The notes under the pieces were generated by a model. It was given only the letters and a program-made list of their open reading frames with translations, ran no database searches and was not told the DNA's origin. Positions 1-7,080 of a stretch of 38,086 bases of DNA are shown in pieces (position 1 is the first letter of the stretch; each line of letters begins with the position of its first letter). Made by a program: the position numbers and the translations under genes. Source of the stretch: Chitinispirillaceae bacterium (GTDB lineage: Bacteria; Fibrobacterota; Chitinivibrionia; Chitinivibrionales; Chitinispirillaceae); assembly GCA_016927235.1 (NCBI GenBank), contig JAFGNB010000008.1, positions 1 through 38,086 of the forward strand. Direction: 5' to 3'.

Positions 1-1
1 G

Positions 2-883
2 AGCCGTGTACGCGGCTATTCACCCGCGGAAATGGCTCTGCCGAACCATCCCGATGTCGCGTATGAATTCGTGAAGACGCTCATTGAGTGCGGGTATCAG
101 TGGGTGCTGGTCCAGGAACATTCGGTGGAACAGCCCTCCGACGGCCGCAATCCGCAGCAACGGCATCTTCCGCATCTACTCACCTGCACGAATTCCCACG
201 GCGATGCGGCAAGCATTATCGCGATCGTCAAAACGCAGGGAAGCGATACGAAGCTGGTCGCCCAGATGCAGCCCTATTACGAGGCGAAAGGGCTTTCACG
301 CTGGGAGCTCTCCGGCAGGCAGGTCCCGCCGCTGGTCACTCAGATCGCCGACGGGGAAAACGGCGGCGTGATGATGAATGAATTCCCGCCTAAGTATATA
401 GAGGTGATCCGGGAGTCGTCGGGATCGGATGTCCCGGTGGTGAATGTGAGCGAATATCTCGAGTATCTGTTTTCGCTCGGCATCAGGCAAGAGGACCTGC
501 CGGCGCTGCAGCCGCTCATGCAGAAACGCGTCTGGGAGCGGTTCACGCCCGGCGAAGGCCCGGAAAAACTGGCGGACGTGATCGAGCAGCTGCACAAGGA
601 GGACAACCGGTTTCATGTCGAAGGCGGCAGCTGGACCAACAACCTCTCCTGGGTGCGCGGATATGAGAATGTCCTCGGGCCCATGGAGAAAGCAAGTTCG
701 CTCTTTTACGAAAAGGTCATCACGCCGGGTATTCCGACGGACGATCGGCGGTATCGTAATGCGTTGTTCCATTTGTTAACCTCGCAGACAAGCTGCTACC
801 GCTACTGGGGACAGGGGCTCTGGACAGACTACGGCAGTGAAATCTGCCGGCGAGCGAACGACATTCTGGCATTCGACTTCTGA
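2..883 (+). CDS. GH57-family glycoside hydrolase, C-terminal part (5' truncated by window edge)
   Basis: The reading frame is open from base 2, so the gene begins before the window; 293 codons are visible. The first residues read SRVRGYSPAEMALPN. A G-x-x-P-A/P-E-M/C-A motif of this kind is typical of family 57 alpha-glucan-active enzymes. The C-terminal stretch LLTSQTSCYRYWGQGLWTDY also resembles GH57 proteins. The family includes alpha-amylases, branching enzymes and 4-alpha-glucanotransferases; the visible part does not tell which activity this is. The catalytic N-terminal barrel is mostly missing here. The ATG at 32 is internal and is not the start. The stop codon (881-883) lies inside a degenerate TCAGAAG/TCAGGAG-type repeat. 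The likely role is cytoplasmic glycogen or maltodextrin metabolism (inference). Confidence 0.7.
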   Translation, partial: SRVRGYSPAEMALPNHPDVAYEFVKTLIECGYQWVLVQEHSVEQPSDGRNPQQRHLPHLLTCTNSHGDAASIIAIVKTQGSDTKLVAQMQPYYEAKGLSRWELSGRQVPPLVTQIADGENGGVMMNEFPPKYIEVIRESSGSDVPVVNVSEYLEYLFSLGIRQEDLPALQPLMQKRVWERFTPGEGPEKLADVIEQLHKEDNRFHVEGGSWTNNLSWVRGYENVLGPMEKASSLFYEKVITPGIPTDDRRYRNALFHLLTSQTSCYRYWGQGLWTDYGSEICRRANDILAFDF

Positions 884-907
884 CTTCCGTCTCCTGACTG
901 ACCCCTC
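875..907. repeat. Degenerate heptad-type simple repeat (TCAGAAG/TCAGGAG, reverse complement)
   Basis: The bases read GACTTC TGACTTC CGTCTCC TGACTGA CCCCTC, a run of imperfect 7-base units. On the opposite strand it resembles the run at 15878-15908 (GGAGTCAGGAGTCA...). It covers the stop codon of the GH57 gene and part of the spacer before the ABC exporter. It is probably slippage-generated low-complexity DNA. Confidence 0.5.
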
Positions 908-958
908 AACATCGCTGCAACGTTCATTGTGACACGGGCTCCAAGTATTTTTACCGCG

Positions 959-2734
959 ATGTCCACGAACAACATCCCCACCGGCCGGGCAGTGCGGTAC
1001 ATGCTTTCGTACCTGAAGCGCCACTTGCCGTTTATTGTATCCGGCGTCCTTCTATTGATGACGGTCGATATATGCCAGCTCGTTATTCCGCGCATCGTTA
1101 AAAAAGTCATCGACACGCTGGGGGAAGAAATTTTTTCACCTGCGCTGGTGGTAAAAAGTGCCCTTTCGATCGTGGCGCTTGCCGCCGCCATGACGGCGCT
1201 GCGTTTCTGTTACCGACTGTTTCTTTTTCTGCCGTCGCGGAAAATCGAGATGAAAATGCGCAACGACCTGTTCGAGCACCTTGTGCACCTCCCCGCATCA
1301 TTTTTCGATGTAACGAAAACCGGCGATCTCATGGCGCTGTTCATCAATGATCTCCATGCAGTCAGGATGGCAACGGGCATGGTGCTCATCGCGACGACCG
1401 ATGCCCTGTTCATGGGCACGATGTCGCTCCTTTTCATGCTGACGATCGACGTCAAGCTGACGCTGGTCGCCGTCGCTCCGCTTCCGCTTATCGCCCTGTT
1501 CATGATCCGGTTCGGCGGCGTGATTCAATCCAGATTCACGGCCGTCCAGGAATCATTCGGTACGTTGTCGTCCAGGGCGCAGGAGGCCTTTTCCGGCATC
1601 AGAGCGGTAAGGGGATTCGTGCAGGAGCGCGCCGAGGCACGGGCATTCTCCGCACACTGCCGCGAGTATCTCGACCGAAACATCAGTCTGGTTAAGGTGT
1701 GGGGAATGCTTTTCCCGTTAGTCGGTTTTTTCGGATCACTCTCCCTCTGCCTGCTGTTTCTTTACGGAGGCCGGCGGGTTGTCGGCGGCAGGCTTTCACT
1801 CGGGAGTTTCGTCTCCTTTACCTTTTACATCCAGCTTTTCCTCTGGCCGATCTTGGCGTTCGGCTGGGTATACAACATGCTTCAGCGCGGTATCGCATCG
1901 GCAAAGCGGTTGCTGGCGTTGCGGGAAACCGCTCCCGAAACGGCGGTGCCGCCCCGGCATGAAGTTCCCTCCGCGCCGATACGGGGGCACATCGTCATAC
2001 GGAATCTCAGTTTTCGTTTCGCAGGCGCCGACCGCGATGTCCTTCGCAACATCGATCTCGATATTCCCGCGGGAGGGTCGCTCGGAATCATCGGAAAACC
2101 GGGTGCCGGAAAAACGACGCTCGTCAGCCTGATTTTTCGCCTGTTTCCCGTCGAACGAGGCCGTCTTTTCATCGACAGCATCGACATCAACGATCTTCCG
2201 TTGCCGTATCTAAGAAAGTCCATCGGGTACGTTCCGCAGGACACCTTTCTCTTCTCCGACACCATCGAAAACAATATTGCCTTCGGACTGGATGAACGGA
2301 CGCCCGATGATTCGTCGATACGGCGCGCCGGCCGCACGGCCGCAATCGACAGGGATGTATCGCTGCTTCCGGCGGGATATGCAACCGTCATCGGTGAGCG
2401 GGGCATCACGCTTTCAGGGGGGCAGAAGCAGCGTCTTTCGATCGCACGGGCAATCATCCTTAAACCGCCGATCCTCATTCTCGACGATGCGCTTTCGTCG
2501 ATCGATGCAGGCACCGAACGTGAAGTTCTTGCCGCCATGAAGGAGGAACTGCGTGGAAGGACGTCGCTCGTCATCGCCCACCGTATATCAACCGTTCGCG
2601 GCTGCGATTCGATCGTCGTCCTCGATAACGGAACGGTTTCCGAATGCGGGACCCACGACGAGCTCGTGGCCCGGGGAGGATTTTATGCGCGGCTCCATGC
2701 GCTGCAGTCGTTTCAATCGGCAAAAGGGCGGTAA
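959..2734 (+). CDS. ABC exporter half-transporter, subunit 1 (Asp at the catalytic-Glu position)
   Basis: This is a type IV ABC exporter half: six predicted membrane helices in roughly the first 310 residues, then a nucleotide-binding domain. Visible motifs are Walker A GKPGAGKTT, Q-loop YVPQDTFLFSDTIENN, a canonical signature LSGGQKQR, Walker B LILDDALSSID and H-loop VIAHRIST. The residue after the Walker B Asp is Asp instead of the catalytic Glu. In heterodimeric exporters such as TM287/288 or BmrCD, that change marks the subunit carrying the degenerate ATP site. The next gene starts directly after the stop (TAAATG) and carries the complementary change, so the two products very probably pair. 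The substrate is unknown (lipid, drug or peptide). ATG 959 is preferred; an in-frame GTG at 929 is possible, and neither has a clear Shine-Dalgarno sequence. Confidence 0.9.
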   Translation: MSTNNIPTGRAVRYMLSYLKRHLPFIVSGVLLLMTVDICQLVIPRIVKKVIDTLGEEIFSPALVVKSALSIVALAAAMTALRFCYRLFLFLPSRKIEMKMRNDLFEHLVHLPASFFDVTKTGDLMALFINDLHAVRMATGMVLIATTDALFMGTMSLLFMLTIDVKLTLVAVAPLPLIALFMIRFGGVIQSRFTAVQESFGTLSSRAQEAFSGIRAVRGFVQERAEARAFSAHCREYLDRNISLVKVWGMLFPLVGFFGSLSLCLLFLYGGRRVVGGRLSLGSFVSFTFYIQLFLWPILAFGWVYNMLQRGIASAKRLLALRETAPETAVPPRHEVPSAPIRGHIVIRNLSFRFAGADRDVLRNIDLDIPAGGSLGIIGKPGAGKTTLVSLIFRLFPVERGRLFIDSIDINDLPLPYLRKSIGYVPQDTFLFSDTIENNIAFGLDERTPDDSSIRRAGRTAAIDRDVSLLPAGYATVIGERGITLSGGQKQRLSIARAIILKPPILILDDALSSIDAGTEREVLAAMKEELRGRTSLVIAHRISTVRGCDSIVVLDNGTVSECGTHDELVARGGFYARLHALQSFQSAKGR

Positions 2735-4891
2735 ATGACGCCGTACCACGAAGAAGAGACCGTCAATGGCAGACTGTTCAACCGGGACGTTGCCTCGATG
2801 CTGCTGCAGTATGTCTGCCGCTATAAAAAATATTTTGCCGTTTCCCTGGGATTGGTCGTCGTCATCACCGCGGCGACGCTGTCGATACCCTATATTTCAA
2901 AAATCGTCATCGACCGGTTGATAGTCAAGCAGGGAACGGTAGTGATTGCGGCGGGGTTGCGAAACGGCGCCCTCATCGATCCGAAGGTAGGGAAGAGGCT
3001 GTCCCGCGGCATCCGCCTGGCCGATAGTGCGCTTTTCGTGCCGCAGTCGCTGCTTTCCATATTGTCAAAAACGGAATTCGAACGGCTGAAGCGGAAAGGC
3101 GTCATCGGGTCGGAGCGATACACCCTGATCGAGTCGCCAACGACCACCTCCGCAATCGAGGCGAAATTGCGTCTCCTTGCCGCCGAGGGCCTGGCGCTTC
3201 ACTACCCCCCTGAGATCCACCTCGTCACCCCTCCCGGCCTCAGGCGGTTCACCATGAGCGAACTGCTCATGCTTCGCGCGGACGACCTGCAACGCATCGG
3301 CCGGTACGTTCTGTTGATCATCTGCATCTTTTCGGTGCAGTTTCTCGCGTCGTACGGCCAGAACATCGCTTTGAGCGGATTGTCGCAAAACGCCATGCGC
3401 GACCTGCGGTGCGACCTCTTCGCGCATGTCCTTTCGCTCGAATTGCCGTTTTTCGACACGAATCCGATCGGTAAACTCGTCAACCGGGTGACCAACGATA
3501 TAGAGGCGCTCAACGAGATGTTCTCGTCGGTGCTGATCACGTTCTTTCAGGACGCGCTCATCCTCGCCGGCATCGCCGCCGTCATGTTCTCCGCGAGCAT
3601 CACGTTGGGTCTGACGGTCGCCGTTACATTTCCGTTTCTTGTCGTGATTACCGTGGCGTTCCGCTTTCAGGCCAGAAAAGCCTACCGCACCATACGGACG
3701 AGAATCGCCGCGCTGAACGCGTTTCTTAACGAAAATATCTCCGGCATACGTATCGTCCGCATCTTCGTGCAGGAGGCCAAACAGATCGGCAGGTTCGAGG
3801 CGATCAACAGGAGCCTTTTCGACGCGAGCATGAAACAGGTGTATGTCTACGGCGTCTTCCGGCCGCTCATCGAACTGTTCCGGTGGTGCGCGATCGCCGC
3901 CGTCATCTGCATCGGCGCCCGGCTGATCGTCGGTGGAAGGATTTCGTACGGACTGGTCGTCATGTTTCTGAGCTATATCGGGACCTTCTTTGAGCCCCTC
4001 GGCGATCTCGCGGAAAAATTCGACATCCTGCAGAGCGCCACTGCGGCGGGGGAGAAGATACTCGGCCTTTTTTCGACGCCGGCGGCGAAGGAGTTTCCCA
4101 CTGCATCCATCACGGAGAAAGTCTCTTCCGCCGGGAACGTTGACGATCACACTCCGATGCCGGAAGGCGAGGTGCGTTTCGAAAATGTGTGGTTCGCCTA
4201 CAAACCCGGCGAGTGGGTACTCAAGGATGTTTCGTTTTTACTGCCGAAAAACCGCACGATCGCCGTCGTCGGTGAGACCGGTTCAGGGAAGACGACAATC
4301 GCAAGCCTGCTCACGCGGCTGTACACCCCGCAGAAAGGGATTATTTCCATTGACGGGAAACCGATCGGGAGTGTTCCCCTTCGCCGTCTCCGCCGTTCGA
4401 TCGGCATGGTCATGCAGGATGTTTTCCTTTTTTCACGAAGCGTCACTGAAAACATCACGCTCGACGCCCCCTTCGACCGCACTGCCTTCGACGCCGCATG
4501 CCGCCTCAGCCACTGCGACCGGTTTATCGGCTCGCTCCGGCGAGGCGCCGACGAACCGGTCATGGAGCGGGGAGCGACCTTTTCCGCGGGAGAGCGGCAG
4601 CTGCTCGCACTGGCCCGGGCGCTTTATTTCAATCCGTCAATCCTTATTCTCGATGAAGCCACCTCCAACATCGACACCGAAACCGAGCAGCTCATCCAGG
4701 ACGCCATCGCCCATCTGATCAGGGGACGAACCTCACTGGTCATCGCTCACCGGCTGTCAACCATCCGCAGCGCCGACTCGATCATCGTGCTCGACCGGGG
4801 AAAAATCGCCGAGCAGGGCGACCATGCGGCACTCATCGCCGCAAAGGGGATCTATTATAATCTATACTCCCTGCAATTCGAGGCGGTGTGA
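2735..4891 (+). CDS. ABC exporter half-transporter, subunit 2 (degenerate signature, large loop between TM1 and TM2)
   Basis: This 718-residue protein is about 120 residues longer than its partner. The extra length is an insert (roughly residues 60-185) between the first hydrophobic segment and the helix starting near YVLLIICIFSVQFLA, so it should face the periplasm. The nucleotide-binding domain has Walker A GETGSGKTT, Q-loop MVMQDVFLFSRSVTEN, Walker B LILDEATSNID with the catalytic Glu present, and H-loop VIAHRLST. Its signature is FSAGERQ instead of LSGGQ. With subunit 1's Asp, this gives one consensus and one degenerate ATP site in the dimer, the known heterodimeric pattern. It starts on the base after the upstream stop codon, so translation is probably coupled. 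The role of the insert is unknown; it may bind a substrate or a periplasmic partner (inference). Confidence 0.9.
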   Translation: MTPYHEEETVNGRLFNRDVASMLLQYVCRYKKYFAVSLGLVVVITAATLSIPYISKIVIDRLIVKQGTVVIAAGLRNGALIDPKVGKRLSRGIRLADSALFVPQSLLSILSKTEFERLKRKGVIGSERYTLIESPTTTSAIEAKLRLLAAEGLALHYPPEIHLVTPPGLRRFTMSELLMLRADDLQRIGRYVLLIICIFSVQFLASYGQNIALSGLSQNAMRDLRCDLFAHVLSLELPFFDTNPIGKLVNRVTNDIEALNEMFSSVLITFFQDALILAGIAAVMFSASITLGLTVAVTFPFLVVITVAFRFQARKAYRTIRTRIAALNAFLNENISGIRIVRIFVQEAKQIGRFEAINRSLFDASMKQVYVYGVFRPLIELFRWCAIAAVICIGARLIVGGRISYGLVVMFLSYIGTFFEPLGDLAEKFDILQSATAAGEKILGLFSTPAAKEFPTASITEKVSSAGNVDDHTPMPEGEVRFENVWFAYKPGEWVLKDVSFLLPKNRTIAVVGETGSGKTTIASLLTRLYTPQKGIISIDGKPIGSVPLRRLRRSIGMVMQDVFLFSRSVTENITLDAPFDRTAFDAACRLSHCDRFIGSLRRGADEPVMERGATFSAGERQLLALARALYFNPSILILDEATSNIDTETEQLIQDAIAHLIRGRTSLVIAHRLSTIRSADSIIVLDRGKIAEQGDHAALIAAKGIYYNLYSLQFEAV

Positions 4892-5067
4892 GGGAAGTAA
4901 GAGGGCGGGCCGTTGCCTATTTTTATTTAGAAATTGGAATTCCCGAAACTTAGCCGATGTTAATTATCGCATAAGAAGCTATGGCGTTTTCACCACACCC
5001 GTTTAATGCATTGAATTTCATAAAGCTAAAAACGTACAATTGAACATACCCGTCTCTTTACGATAAA

Positions 5068-5089
5068 ATTGTAGTGAAATGCCTACAAT
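5068..5089. promoter_or_regulatory. Inverted repeat ATTGTAG-N8-CTACAAT, possible upstream activator site
   Basis: The two 7-base arms (5068-5074 and 5083-5089) are perfect reverse complements with 8 bases between them. The element lies about 90-115 bases upstream of the start predicted from the sigma54-type promoter at 5155-5170. That is the usual distance for an enhancer bound by a sigma54 activator. Binding is inferred. Confidence 0.4.
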
Positions 5090-5154
5090 GTACCAAATGG
5101 TCAGATTCAGATGGTTGATATGGAATTAGTTAAAAATTAATAAGTTAAGTTATT

Positions 5155-5170
5155 TGGCACGAAAGTTGAT
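5155..5170 (+). promoter_or_regulatory. Sigma54 (-24/-12) promoter candidate before the exported-protein cluster
   Basis: The sequence TGGCACGAAAGTTGAT matches the sigma54 consensus TGGCACG-N4-TTGCW at every defined position except -12, where GA replaces GC. Predicted initiation is near 5181, leaving about 70 bases of leader with AAAGGAG before ATG 5250. It stands at the head of the cluster that also encodes a sigma54 activator (10892-12709). Confidence 0.55.
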
Positions 5171-5249
5171 CAATCTATTTGCGGAAAAAAAATAAACCTA
5201 GTCCGGACAACTGGTTGAACATTTAAACGTAGTAGAAAAGGAGTTACTT

Positions 5250-5735
5250 ATGAAACGGTTCATAGTTGCTATCTCGACACTGGCTTTCATCGTTGCAGCT
5301 TCGGCTCAGACCAAGACCGCCACATCCACGGCAAATGCCGGTGAGCTTGAGGCGCTGAAGGTCCAGCTGCAGGCGCAGATCGGCGGCAAACTCGACAATC
5401 TTTCGCCTGAAATTCAAAACAGACTTCAGGAGGCGAAACAGGCGGTTGAGGCGGCCCGCAATCAGTACCGGAATATGAACAAGGGAGACGCTGATGCTGC
5501 GAAGAAACAGGCACGGGAAAATGCCGACAAGGCGTTGGGTGAAGCAATCCGGGCCATGGAACAGGTTTCTGCCCAGGTTAAGACTGAAATTGAAAAGGCA
5601 AAAACCGAACTGCAAACCCAGCTGCAGGAAAGAATCCAAGAGGCTCAGAAGCTTCAGTCCCAGATTCGCGCACATGACGGATCGGGCACCGGTTCAGGCT
5701 CCGGCTCGGGGTCGGGTTCCGGTTCTGAAAAATAA
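5250..5735 (+). CDS. Small exported alpha-helical protein with Gly-Ser tail
   Basis: The 161-residue product starts with a clear Sec signal (MKRFIVAISTLAFIVAASAQ, likely cleaved after ASA). The body (residues about 25-140) is rich in Gln, Glu, Lys and Ala and looks like a continuous helical or coiled-coil rod. The C-terminus is an alternating Gly-Ser run (about residues 144-158) ending in EK. No family is recognised. It should be periplasmic or cell-surface. ATG 5250 is supported by AAAGGAG seven bases upstream. It is the first gene after the sigma54-type promoter at 5155, and two more small exported proteins follow on the same strand. A structural or sacrificial envelope role is only a guess. 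Confidence 0.75.
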   Translation: MKRFIVAISTLAFIVAASAQTKTATSTANAGELEALKVQLQAQIGGKLDNLSPEIQNRLQEAKQAVEAARNQYRNMNKGDADAAKKQARENADKALGEAIRAMEQVSAQVKTEIEKAKTELQTQLQERIQEAQKLQSQIRAHDGSGTGSGSGSGSGSGSEK

Positions 5736-5780
5736 TCCCGTCCCTGCCGATGCAATGCACCGATGGCAACGAACGGGAAA

Positions 5781-5802
5781 GGAGGGGGCACATGCCCTCT
5801 CC
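5781..5802 (+). other. Intercistronic stem-loop
   Basis: GGAGGGGGCA followed by CATGCCCTCTCC folds into a stem of nine pairs (one G-U) with a four-base ACAT loop. No T-run follows, so it is not a classical terminator. It may protect or process the mRNA of the upstream small exported gene. Confidence 0.5.
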
Positions 5803-5831
5803 GGCATTGACAATAAAAAGGATGTAATAAA

Positions 5832-6215
5832 ATGAATAAGCAATTGTTCGTATCGATAATCACAGCGGGAATGCTGACGGCGGCGGCAGAGGCACAGGAA
5901 ACAACGGCCAACGGCCCCGACCCCAATGAAATATTCAACTCCATCATGCAGACCATGCCCGGCGAGATGAAGGCGCGGGTTGATTCCGCATCAGTGGTTC
6001 AGCGGGCTCAAAAGAAAACCCATGGAACGAGTGCGACATTATTCGAGGGGGGAAAAAATCCGCCGGCAGCCGTCGATGCCAAAGAGGCGACTCTTGACAA
6101 ATTACCCGAGGCCGTCCGGGAACAGGTCCGCAAGACCATGCAGGAGCTGGAGAGGGAAAACAGTGAAAGAATGCTGCAATTCAAGGAAGTTCGGGAACGA
6201 AAAAACGTCAAATAA
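5832..6215 (+). CDS. Small exported protein, unknown
   Basis: This 127-residue product has a signal peptide (MNKQLFVSIITAGMLTAAAEA, likely cleavage before QETT). A charged, probably helical mature part follows, with a Gln/Glu/Arg/Lys-rich C-terminal half (EAVREQVRKTMQELEREN). No family is recognised. A purine-rich AAAAAGGATG lies ahead of the ATG at suitable spacing. It lies about 100 bases after the first small exported gene, separated by a stable stem-loop. A short hairpin begins right after its stop codon. Similar size, signal and helical nature suggest it works with the 5250-5735 product (inference). Confidence 0.7.
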   Translation: MNKQLFVSIITAGMLTAAAEAQETTANGPDPNEIFNSIMQTMPGEMKARVDSASVVQRAQKKTHGTSATLFEGGKNPPAAVDAKEATLDKLPEAVREQVRKTMQELERENSERMLQFKEVRERKNVK

Positions 6216-6230
6216 TTGGATATAGTCCAA
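6216..6230 (+). other. Short hairpin directly after stop codon (TTGGA-TATAG-TCCAA)
   Basis: Perfect 5-base arms begin on the base after the stop codon of the preceding gene. There is no T-tract. The element is weak and may be an mRNA 3' end or processing element. Confidence 0.3.
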
Positions 6231-6291
6231 CAGTCCATCGGTGCGCAATGAATTTCACTTCAATGTTTTTATTTAATAAAGGGGATAACGT

Positions 6292-7014
6292 ATGAAAACA
6301 AATCGATTATTATACAACATATTGGCAATACTCTTTATATATTCCCTCGCTACGGCCGATACGACGATCACCAGTACCGCCCTGGGAATCTCTGCGTACC
6401 TTCCTGACAACTGGATTGCCGTGCCGGCGGGTGACACCTGCGTGACCTTTTCGGATACCACCTTTACCTACTGTTCTCAGATCACCTGTAAAAAACACAC
6501 GATCAATACAGACGATTATCCGTCGGCGACCAGCTGGACGCGGGCGCATTTCATCGCCTATCTTCTGGTTGTGCAATATTCGTATGATCCCTTCGGTGCG
6601 GTCCTCTATTTCGATTCTTCCGCCGCCTGCACGCAGGACTCGCTCTGGGCGCCGGAAGCATTCACCGAATTTTACACCATTGATACCGCATTAGGTGCGT
6701 GGAACGAGTATATGCGGTATACCGAATCGGGAGCATGCGGCTATGAGATATATGCCATCGGCGACACCGCCGACATGAAACAGAATATCGGCATGTATAT
6801 GGCGATCATCCGCATGATACGAATAAACGATAAAGCCGCTCTGTTGATCAACGCCGGGCTGGATTTCCCCCGGAATTCTTTCTTCATTGAAAAGGCGACC
6901 GCCCCATCCGGCATATTCGACCTTCTGGGGAAAAAGCGGAGAGTGACCAGCAATCTCCTCAACGGCATCTATTTCAGGCCTGAAACGCAAAGGATCAGGC
7001 TTATGATACGATAA
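6292..7014 (+). CDS. Exported protein with short FlgD/type-IX-like C-terminal tail
   Basis: The product has 240 residues. The N-terminus MKTNRLLYNILAILFIYSLATA is a signal peptide. The middle region is rich in Thr, Tyr and Asp, has several Cys residues, and resembles no family I can name. The last 35 or so residues include IFDLLGKK, LLNGIYFRP and RIRLMI. This is the pattern of the secretion tails of Bacteroidota and Fibrobacterota (a beta strand with DLLG, then an L-x-G-x-Y-F turn, then a final basic hydrophobic strand), though shorter than usual. It may therefore be delivered to the cell surface. The start is supported by AAAGGGGATAACGTATG. It lies between the small exported proteins and the TPR/barrel protein on the same strand. 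Confidence 0.7.
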   Translation: MKTNRLLYNILAILFIYSLATADTTITSTALGISAYLPDNWIAVPAGDTCVTFSDTTFTYCSQITCKKHTINTDDYPSATSWTRAHFIAYLLVVQYSYDPFGAVLYFDSSAACTQDSLWAPEAFTEFYTIDTALGAWNEYMRYTESGACGYEIYAIGDTADMKQNIGMYMAIIRMIRINDKAALLINAGLDFPRNSFFIEKATAPSGIFDLLGKKRRVTSNLLNGIYFRPETQRIRLMIR

Positions 7015-7020
7015 TCGATT

Positions 7021-7051
7021 CGGGGAAAGCCGTTCGTCGCTGCTTTTCCCG
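7021..7051 (+). other. Intercistronic stem-loop, 10-pair stem
   Basis: CGGGGAAAGC (7021-7030) pairs with GCTTTTCCCG (7042-7051) through ten pairs including one G-U; the loop is 11 bases. It sits between the stop at 7014 and the ATG at 7081 and has no T-run. It may attenuate or process the message between the exported proteins and the signalling genes. Confidence 0.5.
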
Positions 7052-7080
7052 TCCGTTCCGGCACAATTTACGGGGGATGC

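Larger units (their letters stand above)
4892..5249. other. AT-rich intergenic region with sigma54-type control elements
   Basis: There is no convincing gene in these 358 bases. The composition turns sharply AT-rich after the ABC operon. It contains an inverted repeat (5068-5089), a near-consensus sigma54 promoter (5155-5170), and the Shine-Dalgarno AAAGGAG (5237-5243) of the next gene. No clear intrinsic terminator for the ABC operon was found. Confidence 0.6.

Noticed and set aside
3065-4150. A 361-codon minus-strand frame inside ABC subunit 2
   Set aside because: It is an antisense shadow of a gene with all ABC motifs; its composition is charged and low in hydrophobic residues, and it has no recognisable domain.
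5736-7080. Stem-loops of the exported-protein cluster as intrinsic terminators
   Set aside because: None is followed by a T-run, so they are listed as intercistronic hairpins instead.
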